Shown: positions 7,510 through 16,344, counted from the first letter of the stretch. The stretch: 64,000 bases of DNA from Asticcacaulis solisilvae (GCF_017875235.1 NZ_JAGGMI010000004.1:124001-188000), one strand, 5' to 3'. Notes: a model not told the origin generated them from the sequence alone. A program made the numbers and translations.

Positions 7510-8123
7510 ATGTGTGGCAGATATGGCGGGCCCAAGCGGATGGGCGGCTATACAGAAATCGTCAAGGCGGTGTTTAAAACGCCGCCACCGCCTCTGGACC
7601 GTGAGTTTGCACCAGGATCGGTGGCGCCCGTACTGGCGCGCAATGCCGCAGGACAAAATACTCTGATCGAGGCGCGTTGGTCACTTATTCCGTCCACCTA
7701 TCGGGGCAAGATCACCGACTGGAAAATGACGACCGCCCATGCCCGTCTGGAGGATGTCACCGAGCGTCCTGCTCGCGAGCCTGGGCTAAAAAACGCCGGG
7801 TTATCGTTCCCGCTTCCTGTTATTGGGAATGGTCGGAACGTTTGGGAAGAAGTCGCGTTCCTAAACAACGCTGGTGCATTGAGCCGGACAGCGATGAGCC
7901 ATTGGCCATGGCGGGCCTATGGGACCATGCCCAAACAGCCGATGGCCCGGTCCTGTCCTTTGCCATACTGACGCGCACGCCAGGCGAGCGCATGCAGCGT
8001 CTGCACGATCGCGAGCCTGTCGTACTTGCACGCTCTGAAATGGCGGCGTGGCTTGACGGCAAGGCACTGGATTTGTCCACCCCGTGGAACGACGACGCTT
8101 TCCGCCTGACGCCAGTTGCGTAA
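7510..8123 (+). pseudogene. SRAP (YedK/HMCES) DNA-protein crosslink protein gene with a frameshift
   Basis: SRAP proteins protect abasic sites in single-stranded DNA by covalent linkage through Cys2. The first frame from ATG 7510 gives MCGRYGGP (Cys2 present), FAPGSVAPVL and EARWSLIPS. The rest, VIVPASCYWEWSER to LHDREPVVLA with the active-site His, lies in the -1 frame from about 7785 to 8123. Adding one C to the CC at 7780-7781 would give REPWAKKRRVIVPAS and restore the family pattern. An A AAA AAC heptamer (7788-7794) is also exactly in phase for -1 ribosomal slippage. This is therefore a pseudogene, a base-calling error or, less likely, programmed frameshifting. Confidence 0.8.
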
Positions 8124-8192
8124 TAGAGATTGCCAGCCCGCTAAAAGCCGTTAGTTTCAAACGTTCAGTATTTACAAAAAGGTGGGCGACGT

Positions 8193-10373
8193 ATGCGCAA
8201 TCTTCTCAAATCCCTATATGTCACGTCTGCGCTGGCCTTGGTCGCCTGCGCCGCGCCTTCATTCTCGCAGACTTCACAGGGTACGATGACCACCGTCGCC
8301 AGGCAGATCCCGTCCAATCCGAACATTGCCGCAAAAGACGCCGCAGATCCGCGCGCCTTTCTCGATGCCATCGAAGGCAAGGAGGCGCTCGACTGGGCGA
8401 TTGCTCGCAACACCAAGACACTCGACCGCCTGTCGCAGGACCCGCGCTTTGGCCAATACCAGGCCGAGATGCTGAAGATCCTGCAGGCCACCGACCGCAT
8501 CCCCATGCCGGGCTTCGAACACGGCGGCATGATCGACAATTTCTGGCAGGACGCCGACCACAAGCAGGGTGTGTGGCGCCGCACGACCTGGGAGTCTTAC
8601 AAGACCAATGACCCGAAGTGGGAGACCATTTTCGACGTCGATGCCCAGGCGAAGCTTGACGGCAAGATGTGGGTCTTCAATGGTTCCGACTGCCTGCCGC
8701 CGGACAATCGTTACTGCCTGATCAGCCTGGCCGATGGCGGCACTGACGCCGATATCGTGCGCGAATTCGACACCCAGACAAAGGCGTTTGTGCCGGGTGG
8801 TTTCGACCTGCCGGCCGGCAAGCAGAATGTCAGCTGGGTCGACAAGGACACCCTCTATGTGTCGCGCGAATGGCAGCCGGGTGAACTGACCACCTCCAGC
8901 TATCCATATATCACCAAGAAGCTGAAGCGCGGCCAGAAGCTGGAAGACGCCGTCGAAGTGTTTCGCGGCAAGAAGGACGACGTCTCCGCCGGACGCTACG
9001 TCCTGCGCGACATCGACGGCGCCTATGTCATCGACATGTCCTATTCGAAGCCGAGCTTCTTCGAGACGGTGACGACCTTCTATACCGATGCGGGCCCGGT
9101 CACCCTGCCCTTCCCGCTCAATTCGGACTTCCAGGCTTATCACAAGGGCCAGGCCGTCTACCGCCTGAAGTCCGACTGGACCAGCGCCAAGGGCACGGCA
9201 TTCAAGGCGGGCGCCATCATCTCATTCGACCTCAAGGCAGGTCTCAAGGCCCCGGCAAAGATCGAGCCTGTCACCATCTTCATGCCGGGCGACCACCAAT
9301 CGGTCGAAACCATCAGCCAGACCAGGACCCGGCTGGTCATGGCCATCCTGTCGAATGTGACCGGCGAGGTCCACGGCTTCAGCTTCGACGGCAAGGGCTG
9401 GTCAGCGAAAAAGCTCGACCTGCCGGCCAATTCGACGCTTGACCTGGTGTCGGCCGACGACCAGGGCGACGACGTCTTCGTTTCGGCATCGGGCTTCCTG
9501 GCGCCGACAACATTATACCGCGTCGATGTTGTTTCCGGAAAATCAGAAATAATAAAAGCGGCGCCGGAACGCTTTGACGCGCAAGGACTTCAGGTCCAGC
9601 AGCATTGGGCGACATCCACCGATGGCACCAAAATCCCTTACTTCCTGGTCGCTCGTAAGGACGTCAAGCTCGACGGCCAGACCCCGACCCTGCTCTATGC
9701 CTATGGCGGTTTTGAAGCCTCCATGCTGCCGGCCTATTCGGCATCGATCGGCAAGCTTTGGCTGGAGAAGGGCGGCGCCTATGTGCTGGCCAATATCCGC
9801 GGCGGCGGCGAGTTCGGACCCAAGTGGCACGAGGCAGGCCTCAAGACCAATCGTCAGCGGATCTATGACGATTTCCAGGCGGTGGCCGAGGACCTGATCG
9901 CGCGCAAGGTCACCTCGCCGCGCCGGTTGGGTATCATGGGCGGGTCGAACGGCGGCCTGCTGATGGGCGTGCAACTAACCCAGCGTCCCGACCTGTGGAA
10001 CGCCGTGGTGGTGCAGGTGCCCCTGCTCGACATGGTCAATTACACTCACATGTCGGCCGGCGCGTCGTGGCAGGGCGAATACGGCAATCCCGACGATCCG
10101 GCCGAAGGCGCCTTCCTGCGCGGGATTTCGCCCTATCACAATGTCAAGGCCGGCACCGCCTATCCGGAACCGCTGTTCGAGACCTCGACCAAGGACGACC
10201 GCGTGGGGCCGGTCCACGCCCGCAAGATGGCGGCGCTGTTCGAGGACATGGGCCTGCCCTACTACTATTACGAAAACATCGAAGGCGGCCACAAGGCGGC
10301 GGCCAACCTGCCGGAAATCGCCCGCCGCTATGCGATCGAGTATACGTACCTGACCAAGAAGCTCATGGATTGA
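8193..10373 (+). CDS. Prolyl oligopeptidase family serine peptidase (S9A), lipoprotein
   Basis: The 726-residue protein has an N-terminal signal with lipobox LVAC (SALALVACAAPS), so it is probably a lipid-anchored envelope peptidase. The N-terminal half is the beta-propeller that gates substrate (WRRTTWESYK, WVDKDTLYVSREW). The C-terminal alpha/beta hydrolase domain carries Ser585 in MGGSNGGLLMG, Asp668/669 in STKDDRVGP and His700 in EGGHKAAAN. The length matches the S9A family, which cleaves short peptides after proline. A good AAGGTGG site precedes ATG 8193. It is monocistronic and ends at a palindromic intergenic element. Confidence 0.93.
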   Translation: MRNLLKSLYVTSALALVACAAPSFSQTSQGTMTTVARQIPSNPNIAAKDAADPRAFLDAIEGKEALDWAIARNTKTLDRLSQDPRFGQYQAEMLKILQATDRIPMPGFEHGGMIDNFWQDADHKQGVWRRTTWESYKTNDPKWETIFDVDAQAKLDGKMWVFNGSDCLPPDNRYCLISLADGGTDADIVREFDTQTKAFVPGGFDLPAGKQNVSWVDKDTLYVSREWQPGELTTSSYPYITKKLKRGQKLEDAVEVFRGKKDDVSAGRYVLRDIDGAYVIDMSYSKPSFFETVTTFYTDAGPVTLPFPLNSDFQAYHKGQAVYRLKSDWTSAKGTAFKAGAIISFDLKAGLKAPAKIEPVTIFMPGDHQSVETISQTRTRLVMAILSNVTGEVHGFSFDGKGWSAKKLDLPANSTLDLVSADDQGDDVFVSASGFLAPTTLYRVDVVSGKSEIIKAAPERFDAQGLQVQQHWATSTDGTKIPYFLVARKDVKLDGQTPTLLYAYGGFEASMLPAYSASIGKLWLEKGGAYVLANIRGGGEFGPKWHEAGLKTNRQRIYDDFQAVAEDLIARKVTSPRRLGIMGGSNGGLLMGVQLTQRPDLWNAVVVQVPLLDMVNYTHMSAGASWQGEYGNPDDPAEGAFLRGISPYHNVKAGTAYPEPLFETSTKDDRVGPVHARKMAALFEDMGLPYYYYENIEGGHKAAANLPEIARRYAIEYTYLTKKLMD

Positions 10374-10392
10374 TGCGTTAGGTTTGCGAAAA

Positions 10393-10553
10393 CTTCGCCC
10401 TCCCTGCTCTGCGGGGAGGGGGGACCATCTGCGGAGCAGATGGTGGGCGGGGTGGCGGAAGAAGTGACAGGCTCTAGCATTTGTTGAACGGCAAGATGGC
10501 CCCGCCCACCGCCTTCGGCGGTCCCCCCTCCCCATAAATGGGGAGGGCGAAAG
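10393..10553. repeat. Imperfect inverted-repeat intergenic element (about 160 bp)
   Basis: The left arm (10393-10456, starting ttcgccctccc) and right arm (10494-10553, ending ggggagggcgaa) are imperfect reverse complements. Each holds smaller hairpins, such as accatctgc gga gcagatggt and ccgccttcggcgg. The ggtcccccctcccc core resembles the element at 42981-43299. It lies between convergent gene ends and may also end transcription. Confidence 0.65.
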
Positions 10554-10581
10554 CCGAACTACTTAAGCGGGTTTTAAATCC

Positions 10582-11742
10582 CTACTCCGCCGTCAGCGAC
10601 CGGAACAGGCTGGCTTCAAAATCGATCAGGATGTCGGCGTATTCAACGCTTTCGAGCTGGCGGGACTGGGTCTTGTACAGGCGCGCCATGCGGAACTTCC
10701 AGAACGACACGATGTGGTTCAGAACCCCCAGCTTTTCGCCCAGGTCGAAGAACAGGTTCGACCCGCGCATCAGGAACTGGCGGAACGGCTCAGGGTTGCG
10801 CTCGACGGCCAGGGCGATATAGACCTCGTCGTAGTTTTCGAGGATGCGCCCCGCCTCGTGGATCGTCTTGACGATGGCCTTGGCAATGCGCGGCCGGGCC
10901 CGGCGCAGATAGTTGCGCACCATGTCCTCGTGCGTCGGCACGGGCTTATAGGTTGACAGGCCGTTCAGGACTTCGCGGATCGCGTCCTGAAGTTCGACAT
11001 AGCCCCACTTGTAGTAGAGGAAGCCGCGCCAGCACATGATGCCGGCGGAAAACTGCTCGTCGGTCATGCCGAGCGTTTCCTTCAGCGGCCACAGTTCGCG
11101 GTCGAGTTGGTCCGACAGGATCTTGCTGCCCAGTTTGGACGCGCCCTGTCCGCCTTCGCCGCCCAAGGCCGCCGCGACGAGGTTTTCGATCTCGTGCGCC
11201 GTAAACTTGCCCATGCTCTGCAGGTCGTTCGGTGAAATCTGGAAATATTTGCGCGACGCCCGGACATTGATCGCCAACAGCTGTTCGCGCAACAGGAAGG
11301 GATCGAGCGACGGCAGCCGGTCCATGCAGCGCAGGATTTCGACATCGCGGCTGCGCGACAGGTCGGTAATGCCGAGATAGGTCTTCATCAGTTGTTCGAA
11401 ATGCGCCTGGCGGAAGAAGAAGGCGCGGCCGCCCAGCGTCAGGTCGTAAGCATCGAACGGCAGGATGATCTTGGTCACGGTCTGGCGGCTGCCGGCGAAC
11501 AGGTGGCGTTCGTCGACGCGCAGATTGTGCTTCAGGATGATGGCGCGGTTCAGCGCCGAATTCTCGAACAGCGGATTTTCGTTGTAATCTTCGTCGTCGC
11601 GAAAAGCACGGTAGATGCGCGACAGGTTGAGCACGCGGTCCGACGACCCGCCGAACGTCAGGTGCGCCAGATTACGCATTTCGCGCGAGGTGCGGAAATG
11701 ACTGTCAGCCAACCGGGCCATTACGGGGGCATCAACGAACAC
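10582..11742 (-). CDS. Uncharacterised protein, paralogue of 11828-13000
   Basis: The 386-residue product has no signal peptide or membrane segment and looks mainly alpha-helical. It aligns along its full length with the product of 11828-13000: RVLNLSRIY / RVLSLSQVY, VTKIILPFD / ATKIILPFD, LPSLDPFL in both, and FWKFRMARL / FWQYRMSQA. Start is GTG 11742 with AGAGGGA nine bases upstream; ATG 11721 is the alternative. It is the last gene of a likely operon headed by a receiver protein (12997-13917), although a dispersed repeat lies in the 85-base gap. I do not recognise the family. The context suggests a role in signal output. Confidence 0.7.
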   Translation of the reverse strand: MFVDAPVMARLADSHFRTSREMRNLAHLTFGGSSDRVLNLSRIYRAFRDDEDYNENPLFENSALNRAIILKHNLRVDERHLFAGSRQTVTKIILPFDAYDLTLGGRAFFFRQAHFEQLMKTYLGITDLSRSRDVEILRCMDRLPSLDPFLLREQLLAINVRASRKYFQISPNDLQSMGKFTAHEIENLVAAALGGEGGQGASKLGSKILSDQLDRELWPLKETLGMTDEQFSAGIMCWRGFLYYKWGYVELQDAIREVLNGLSTYKPVPTHEDMVRNYLRRARPRIAKAIVKTIHEAGRILENYDEVYIALAVERNPEPFRQFLMRGSNLFFDLGEKLGVLNHIVSFWKFRMARLYKTQSRQLESVEYADILIDFEASLFRSLTAE

Positions 11743-11766
11743 GAGTACACATCCCTCTCCGGTCTA

Positions 11767-11810
11767 GCGATATGCCAAAAAGTGTGCGGCGGTTTTTGGT
11801 TAGATATCGC
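11767..11810. repeat. Dispersed palindromic repeat, copy B
   Basis: The element starts gcgatatgccaaaaagtgtg and ends gtttttggttagatatcgc. It lies in the gap between the two paralogous genes and has the same outer GCGATAT/ATATCGC pairing as the other copies. Confidence 0.7.
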
Positions 11811-11827
11811 GACAAAATAATAACCGG

Positions 11828-13000
11828 TTACGCGTCTTCTTCCTGATTGCCGACCACGCTCAGCGAATCCTCGAAATCCATCAGGATGTCGCTGTATTCG
11901 GTAGGCGTCAGGCGCTGATCGTTCATCGCCTGGCTCATGCGGTACTGCCAGAATGAACCTATATGGCTCAGAATTCCGATATTTTCGCCCAGTTCGAAGA
12001 ACAGGCGCGGCCCATCGAGCAGGAAGCGGCGGAATGGTCCGGCATTCTCGCCCTGGACGAGAGCGTGATAGGCCTGGTCGTACACGTTCAGCGTCCGGCC
12101 GACGCCCTGAATGGCGCTGACGATCTTGCGCGCCAGGCGCGGACGGACTTCGCGCAGATATTCCTTCAGTGCCTCGTCGGCCGAACCGACGGGCTGGTAG
12201 CTGGCCAGCCCTTCCAGCACCTTACGCATCTCTTCCTGAAGTTCCAGGTGGCGCCACTTGAAGTACAGAAAGCCCCGCCATGAGAAGATGCCGTCGGAGA
12301 ACTCGTCCTCGCTCATGCGCAGCACGCGGCGCAACGGCGACAGTTCCTTGTCGAGTTCGTCGGCCAGGATCTTGCCCGTCAGCTTGACGCCGGCCTCGCC
12401 TGAAAAGCCGTCGCCGAACGCGGTGACGACCAGGCGTTCGATCTCGGCATTGGCGAAACCGACCATGCGCTGGACATCGAAGGGCGAAATCTTGAGATAG
12501 CAGGCACCAGGCTTGAAGCCGTTGCGGCCCAAATGCTCGCGCACCAGGAACGGATCGAGCGACGGCAGCTGGTCCAGCAGGCGCAGCATCTGCACGTCAG
12601 CATTGGCCATCACGTCGTCGATGTTGAAATAGGCGCGGCAGAAGGCGTCGAAACCGGTCTGGTTGACAAAGATCGAGCGGCCGCCCAGCTTCAGGTCCAG
12701 CGGATCGAACGGCAGGATGATCTTGGTCGCCGTGCGCTTGGCGCGGGCGAACAGGTCGCGCTCATTGGCGCGCAGGGTGTGCTTGACCAGTATGCATTTG
12801 TTCAGCTGCGAGTCGCGGAAGAATGGCCGCATCTGGTATTCTTTTTCGCGCGCCGACTGGAGGTAGACCTGAGACAGGCTGAGCACGCGGCTGGTCGAGG
12901 CCGTCTCGCCCAGATTGGCGAGGTTGCGGACATCGCGGTTATTGGCCTGGTTGGCCGCCGCTTTCGGATCCGCCGGCGATGAGAAGGCATGAGCGTTCAT
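11828..13000 (-). CDS. Uncharacterised protein, paralogue of 10582-11742
   Basis: This 390-residue soluble, probably helical protein shares conserved blocks across its whole length with the next gene: KCILVKHTLRANERDLF, TKIILPFDPLDLKLGGR, LPSLDPFLVREHL, FSDGIFSWRGFLYFKW and SPLRRVL. The C-terminus ends in an acidic tail. Its ATG (13000) overlaps the stop of the receiver gene at 12997 by four bases (ATGA), so translation is coupled and the two products are probably made together. No enzyme motif is visible and I cannot name the family. Duplication within one operon suggests a heteromeric complex or two outputs of one receiver. Confidence 0.75.
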   Translation of the reverse strand: MNAHAFSSPADPKAAANQANNRDVRNLANLGETASTSRVLSLSQVYLQSAREKEYQMRPFFRDSQLNKCILVKHTLRANERDLFARAKRTATKIILPFDPLDLKLGGRSIFVNQTGFDAFCRAYFNIDDVMANADVQMLRLLDQLPSLDPFLVREHLGRNGFKPGACYLKISPFDVQRMVGFANAEIERLVVTAFGDGFSGEAGVKLTGKILADELDKELSPLRRVLRMSEDEFSDGIFSWRGFLYFKWRHLELQEEMRKVLEGLASYQPVGSADEALKEYLREVRPRLARKIVSAIQGVGRTLNVYDQAYHALVQGENAGPFRRFLLDGPRLFFELGENIGILSHIGSFWQYRMSQAMNDQRLTPTEYSDILMDFEDSLSVVGNQEEDA

Positions 13001-13917
13001 GCGAGCGATTTCCTGTTCTGGCGCCGCCGGGCGACAAGGTTTTCAAGGCGCTGGACGATGGCCGCGGCCTGGCTTTCCTGATCGAACGGCACGGTATTGA
13101 GCTGGATCAGGGCGTCGAGATGGGCATCGAGGATTTTCGAATCCGCGTGGTCGCCGGCCATGGCGATATAGGTGTTGAGCGAGCGGGTCGCCTGCTCGAT
13201 CAGGCTCAGGCGGAAATTGTGGGCGCGGCGTTCGGCGACCAGCAGCTTTTCGACCATGTGGGTCATGGTGGCGCGATCCAGGCCGCCACGCGCGCTCATC
13301 ATGGCGCGGACCGCATTCAGCTCGACGGTCAGTGATTCACGAAACATGTTGCGCGAATGGGTCTCGGCGGCCTGTTCGACGTCCTCGTTGCGGCGGAGCA
13401 GCCCCGGATAGGTCTCGGCCCGGCGCCGGCGACGGTCGGGGCCGGTATAGTCCAGCGAGGCGATGAACCGGCGCTTCTGCGTCAGGGCTGAAGCCAGGGC
13501 CTTGAGCAGCGAACCCGTCGAGAACGGCTTGATGACGAATTCGTTGATGCCGGCATTGCGCGCGGTCGTGACGTCTCGCGCGCGCTGCCGGGCGGTGATC
13601 ATGATGATCGGCACTTCGGGATTGGCGAAGCGGGGATCGGGGGCATGGGCGGCGGCGCGGATTTCGCGCACCAGCTCGACGCCGGTCTTGCCGGGCAGGC
13701 CCCAGTCGAGGAGAAGGACGTCCGGATCGTGGCCCTGCATCTGCTCGATCGCCTCTTCGGCGTCGCGGGCAAAGGTCAGGTTTTCGAAGCCTGCGCCACG
13801 CAGCAGTTCCAGGATCAGCCGGCGCGATGCATCATGATCCTCAACCACGAGAACGGCGGCGCGTGCGCAGTCGATCTTGCGCAGCAACCGCTGGGTCTGG
13901 GAATGCGATGTCTTCAT
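12997..13917 (-). CDS. Response regulator: CheY-like receiver with unknown helical output domain
   Basis: Residues about 18-150 form a receiver with VLVVEDHD, the phosphoacceptor in VLLLDWGLPGKTG and a conserved Lys in EFVIKPFS. A DYTGPDRRRRR linker follows, then about 130 residues of helix-rich C-terminal region without a known DNA-binding or enzymatic motif. ATG 13917 (MKTSHSQTQRLL) is preferred; a 42-residue extension to 14043 is Cys-rich and unlike the family. Its stop overlaps the start of 11828-13000. The receiver plus two-paralogue operon has no kinase beside it, so phosphate must come from elsewhere. Confidence 0.85.
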   Translation of the reverse strand: MKTSHSQTQRLLRKIDCARAAVLVVEDHDASRRLILELLRGAGFENLTFARDAEEAIEQMQGHDPDVLLLDWGLPGKTGVELVREIRAAAHAPDPRFANPEVPIIMITARQRARDVTTARNAGINEFVIKPFSTGSLLKALASALTQKRRFIASLDYTGPDRRRRRAETYPGLLRRNEDVEQAAETHSRNMFRESLTVELNAVRAMMSARGGLDRATMTHMVEKLLVAERRAHNFRLSLIEQATRSLNTYIAMAGDHADSKILDAHLDALIQLNTVPFDQESQAAAIVQRLENLVARRRQNRKSLA

Positions 13918-14044
13918 CGTGTGGCTAAAAGGGCTCGAATGCGGCGCTCCGATACCGGAACAACAGTCACAAAATAACAGCCACACCTTAATTTCAGGTT
14001 GACCAAAGCACTGATTTATATGGTTAAATTTGCGTAAATCCAAA

Positions 14045-14091
14045 GCATGATGCGAAAAAGCGGAAGGCGGTTTTTAAGCCAAGCATGCGAC
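14045..14091. repeat. Degenerate copy of the dispersed palindromic repeat (copy G)
   Basis: The element starts gcatgatgcgaaaaagcgga and continues ggcggtttttaagccaagcatgcg. It keeps the GCGAAAAAG...GCGGTTTTT core and the spacing of the other copies, with GCATG/CATGC replacing the outer arm. It lies in the divergent promoter region. Confidence 0.45.
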
Positions 14092-14146
14092 CAACAGAAA
14101 GCCTGGTATCAACCCACGCTTAACCGCTGTGTGGTAAGAATACCGA

Positions 14147-14545
14147 ATGCATCGCCGCGCTCTCCTTATCTCTTCACTCAGTCTGCTGTTCACCACCTCA
14201 CCCGCGCTGGCCGGTGGCGCGCCCAAGAAAAAGGGCGGCGGACCTGGCTTTACCCAGTTTCCAATGATGAGCGTGTTCACGCGCGGCAACGGCCATCGCC
14301 ACGGCACGCTGAGCCTTGACATGGGCCTCTATTCCAATGACGCCAAGATGGTCGACCGCATCAAGCTGTACATGCCGCGCCTGAAAGACGCCTATGTCAG
14401 GCGCCTGCAGGCCTATGCCGGCGGCCTGACCGCCTCCAGCCTGGTCGATGCCGATTACCTGGCCGGGCAGCTCCAGACCGTCACCGACCAGGTTCTCGGC
14501 AAGTCCGGGGCCAAGGTCCTGATGGGTTCTATTCTACTCAATTGA
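14147..14545 (+). CDS. Exported hypothetical protein with FliL-like C-terminal region
   Basis: The 132-residue product has a signal peptide (MHRRALLISSLSLLFTTSPALA, cleavage after ALA) followed by a basic linker GGAPKKKGGG. The mature part (SLDMGLYSNDAKMVDRIKL ... LQTVTDQVLGKSGAKVLMG) has the alpha/beta pattern of the periplasmic domain of FliL-like proteins, but no N-terminal membrane anchor and no flagellar neighbours. I therefore give no flagellar role. It stands alone between a receiver operon on the other strand and the PHB genes. Confidence 0.6.
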   Translation: MHRRALLISSLSLLFTTSPALAGGAPKKKGGGPGFTQFPMMSVFTRGNGHRHGTLSLDMGLYSNDAKMVDRIKLYMPRLKDAYVRRLQAYAGGLTASSLVDADYLAGQLQTVTDQVLGKSGAKVLMGSILLN

Positions 14546-14656
14546 TCGGATTGCTGAACGGATCCCGTTTTGGTGCGTGCAGGGGCACGATATTTTGCAT
14601 TGCACAAAAAAGTGAATGCCGGCATAATCTGTTTACCATGATAAGCGGCCGTTAAA

Positions 14657-14700
14657 GCGATATGGCGAAAAGTGTCAGCGGTTTTCGCCATAAATATCGC
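14657..14700. repeat. Dispersed palindromic repeat, copy C
   Basis: The element starts gcgatatggcgaaaagtgtc and ends gttttcgccataaatatcgc. This copy pairs best: gcgatat/atatcgc outside and ggcgaaaa/ttttcgcc inside. It lies upstream of the phasin gene. Confidence 0.75.
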
Positions 14701-14737
14701 TATAAAACAAAAGCCGATTAACAAAGGAATCAAAGGG

Positions 14738-15106
14738 ATGAGTGACGCGCCAGAACCGGGCTCGACGTCCGGCGCCGGTCCTTTCGAAAGCGGTCTGCGC
14801 ATGATGGGCGCGCAGCAGCAGCTGGCGGCGCGCAGCCTGATCAACCTGATCGAGATGATTTCCACGACGTCGCGGCGCTACGCCGAGGACACGCAGGCGT
14901 TCACGCGCGATGCCTATGAATTGATGAAGGAAGCATCCGAAACGCGTGACCCGGCTGCTCTGTCCGAGCTACAGCAGAAATGGGCGAAGACCTGCCTGAA
15001 GTACGGCCAGGACCAGACCAAGGCGACCATGACCTTCGTCCAGAATTGCGGCAAGCAGGCGCTCAACTCCGCCGCACCGGCCGGCGGCGAGCCGAAAAAG
15101 GACTGA
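14738..15106 (+). CDS. Phasin family protein (PHB granule-associated)
   Basis: The 122-residue protein from ATG 14738 (MSDAPEPGSTSG) is helical and amphipathic: QQLAARSLINLIEMISTTSRRYAEDTQAF, split here for length, is followed by the phasin-like LSELQQKWAKTCLKYGQDQTKATMTF. Phasins coat polyhydroxybutyrate granules in the cytosol. Two things support this: the family's size and helix pattern, and the 3-hydroxybutyrate dehydrogenase gene that follows after only four bases. AAAGGG lies just before the start; a 22-residue upstream extension includes part of a dispersed repeat and is rejected. Confidence 0.85.
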   Translation: MSDAPEPGSTSGAGPFESGLRMMGAQQQLAARSLINLIEMISTTSRRYAEDTQAFTRDAYELMKEASETRDPAALSELQQKWAKTCLKYGQDQTKATMTFVQNCGKQALNSAAPAGGEPKKD

Positions 15107-15110
15107 CATT

Positions 15111-15896
15111 ATGGAACTCAAGGGTAAGACGGCACTGGTCACGGGCTCGACCAGCGGCATTGGCCTGGCTATCGCCAAAGCCATGGCGGCGCAGGGCGCC
15201 AACATCATGCTAAATGGCCTGGGCGATGCCGCCGAGATCGAAAAGACCCGCTCCGAGCTGGCCGCCTCGGCCGGCGTCAAGGTGCTGTTCGACGGCGCCG
15301 ACCTGACCAAACCCGACGCCATCAAGTCGCTGATCTTCAATACCCAGGACCAGTTGGGCGGGGTCGATGTCCTGGTCAACAATGCCGGTATACAGCACGT
15401 CTCGCCGATCGAAACCTTCCCGCCGGAAAAGTGGGACATGATTATCGCGCTGAACCTGACGGCATCGTTTCACACCACGCGCCTGGTGTTCGACGAGATG
15501 AAGGCGAAAAAGTGGGGCCGGATCATCAATATCGCGTCCGCCCACGCCCTGGTCGCTTCGCCGTTCAAGTCGGCCTATGTCGCCGCCAAACACGGCCTGC
15601 TGGGCTTCACCAAGACGATCGCGCTCGAAGGCGCCGAGTTCGGCATCACCTGCAACGCCATCTGTCCCGGCTATGTGAAAACGCCGCTGGTCGAAAAGCA
15701 GATCCCGGATACCGCCAAGGCGCGCGGCATCACCGAGGAGCAGGTTATCCGCGACGTGCTTCTGGCCGCCCAGCCGACCAAGCAGTTCGTCACTGCCGAG
15801 CAGGTGGCGGCCCTGGCCATCTTCCTGTGCCAGGACGCCGGCAGCCAGATCAACGGCGCGCCCTTAAGCATGGACGGCGGCTGGGTCGCGCAGTAG
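15111..15896 (+). CDS. D-3-hydroxybutyrate dehydrogenase (SDR family)
   Basis: This NAD-dependent enzyme oxidises 3-hydroxybutyrate to acetoacetate in PHB breakdown. It has the SDR glycine motif TGSTSGIGLAI near the N-terminus, the NNAGIQHVSPIE block typical of this enzyme, the catalytic Ser in NIASAHALVAS and Tyr-x3-Lys in SAYVAAKHG. The end is DGGWVAQ. Its 261-residue length is standard for the family. It lies four bases after the phasin gene, and both are probably transcribed together. GIQHVSPIE and the phasin neighbour favour this assignment over a generic SDR. Confidence 0.93.
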   Translation: MELKGKTALVTGSTSGIGLAIAKAMAAQGANIMLNGLGDAAEIEKTRSELAASAGVKVLFDGADLTKPDAIKSLIFNTQDQLGGVDVLVNNAGIQHVSPIETFPPEKWDMIIALNLTASFHTTRLVFDEMKAKKWGRIINIASAHALVASPFKSAYVAAKHGLLGFTKTIALEGAEFGITCNAICPGYVKTPLVEKQIPDTAKARGITEEQVIRDVLLAAQPTKQFVTAEQVAALAIFLCQDAGSQINGAPLSMDGGWVAQ

Positions 15897-15908
15897 GTAT
15901 GGGTTAAA

Positions 15909-15976
15909 GGGGCCAAGCGGCCCCCGGCAGTCGTCTGCCGCCCTCGCGGAGGCGTTCGCCTTTGGCGAACTGCCGT
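15909..15976. terminator. Cluster of short hairpins after the dehydrogenase gene
   Basis: Three small perfect stems follow one another: ggggcc aagc ggcccc (15909-15924), cggcag tcgt ctgccg (15925-15940) and gttcgcc ttt ggcgaac (15954-15970). No long T tract follows, so termination is likely but not certain. The rest of the 190-base gap shows nothing else. Confidence 0.5.
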
Positions 15977-16089
15977 GAGCGGAATAAAGGTCCTTATCGA
16001 AATTTTATCAAAATGACCCGCCTGACTTACCGCTTCACAACGCCGGCTCAGTCATAAGTTTCACTTCTTTGTGAAGAAGGAAACCTCCC

Positions 16090-16344
16090 GTGCGCAAGAC
16101 CTCCATCAAGCTGACCATCCTGGCCGCCCTGGCCGCCTCCCTGACCGTTGCCGCCTGCACCAAGACGGAAGACAGCCACACCACCACCGAAACCACAACC
16201 GAAACGACCTCGGTCGTCGCTGATCCGATGGCCGCTGATCCGATGGCTTCGGCTACGGCCTCCGACGCTGGCATGGCTGCCAGCCCGGCCGCTGCCGAAA
16301 CCACGACGACCACGACGACGACTTCGGCCGCCGCCGTACACTAA
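16090..16344 (+). CDS. Small Thr/Ala-rich lipoprotein
   Basis: The 84-residue product starts with GTG (AAGGA eight bases upstream), has a positively charged N-region (MRKTSIK), a hydrophobic core and a lipobox ending VAAC at Cys23. The mature part is low complexity: alternating Thr, Ala and Ser with two ADPMA repeats and a run of Thr. Such tails are probably disordered and exposed in the periplasm. I do not recognise a family. A strong terminator follows at 16408. Confidence 0.65.
   Translation: MRKTSIKLTILAALAASLTVAACTKTEDSHTTTETTTETTSVVADPMAADPMASATASDAGMAASPAAAETTTTTTTTSAAAVH

Noticed and set aside
7788-7794. A AAA AAC heptamer as proof of programmed frameshifting in the SRAP gene
   Set aside because: The SRAP family is not known for frameshifting, and the WAKK residues before the heptamer in the second frame indicate that the break is upstream of it.
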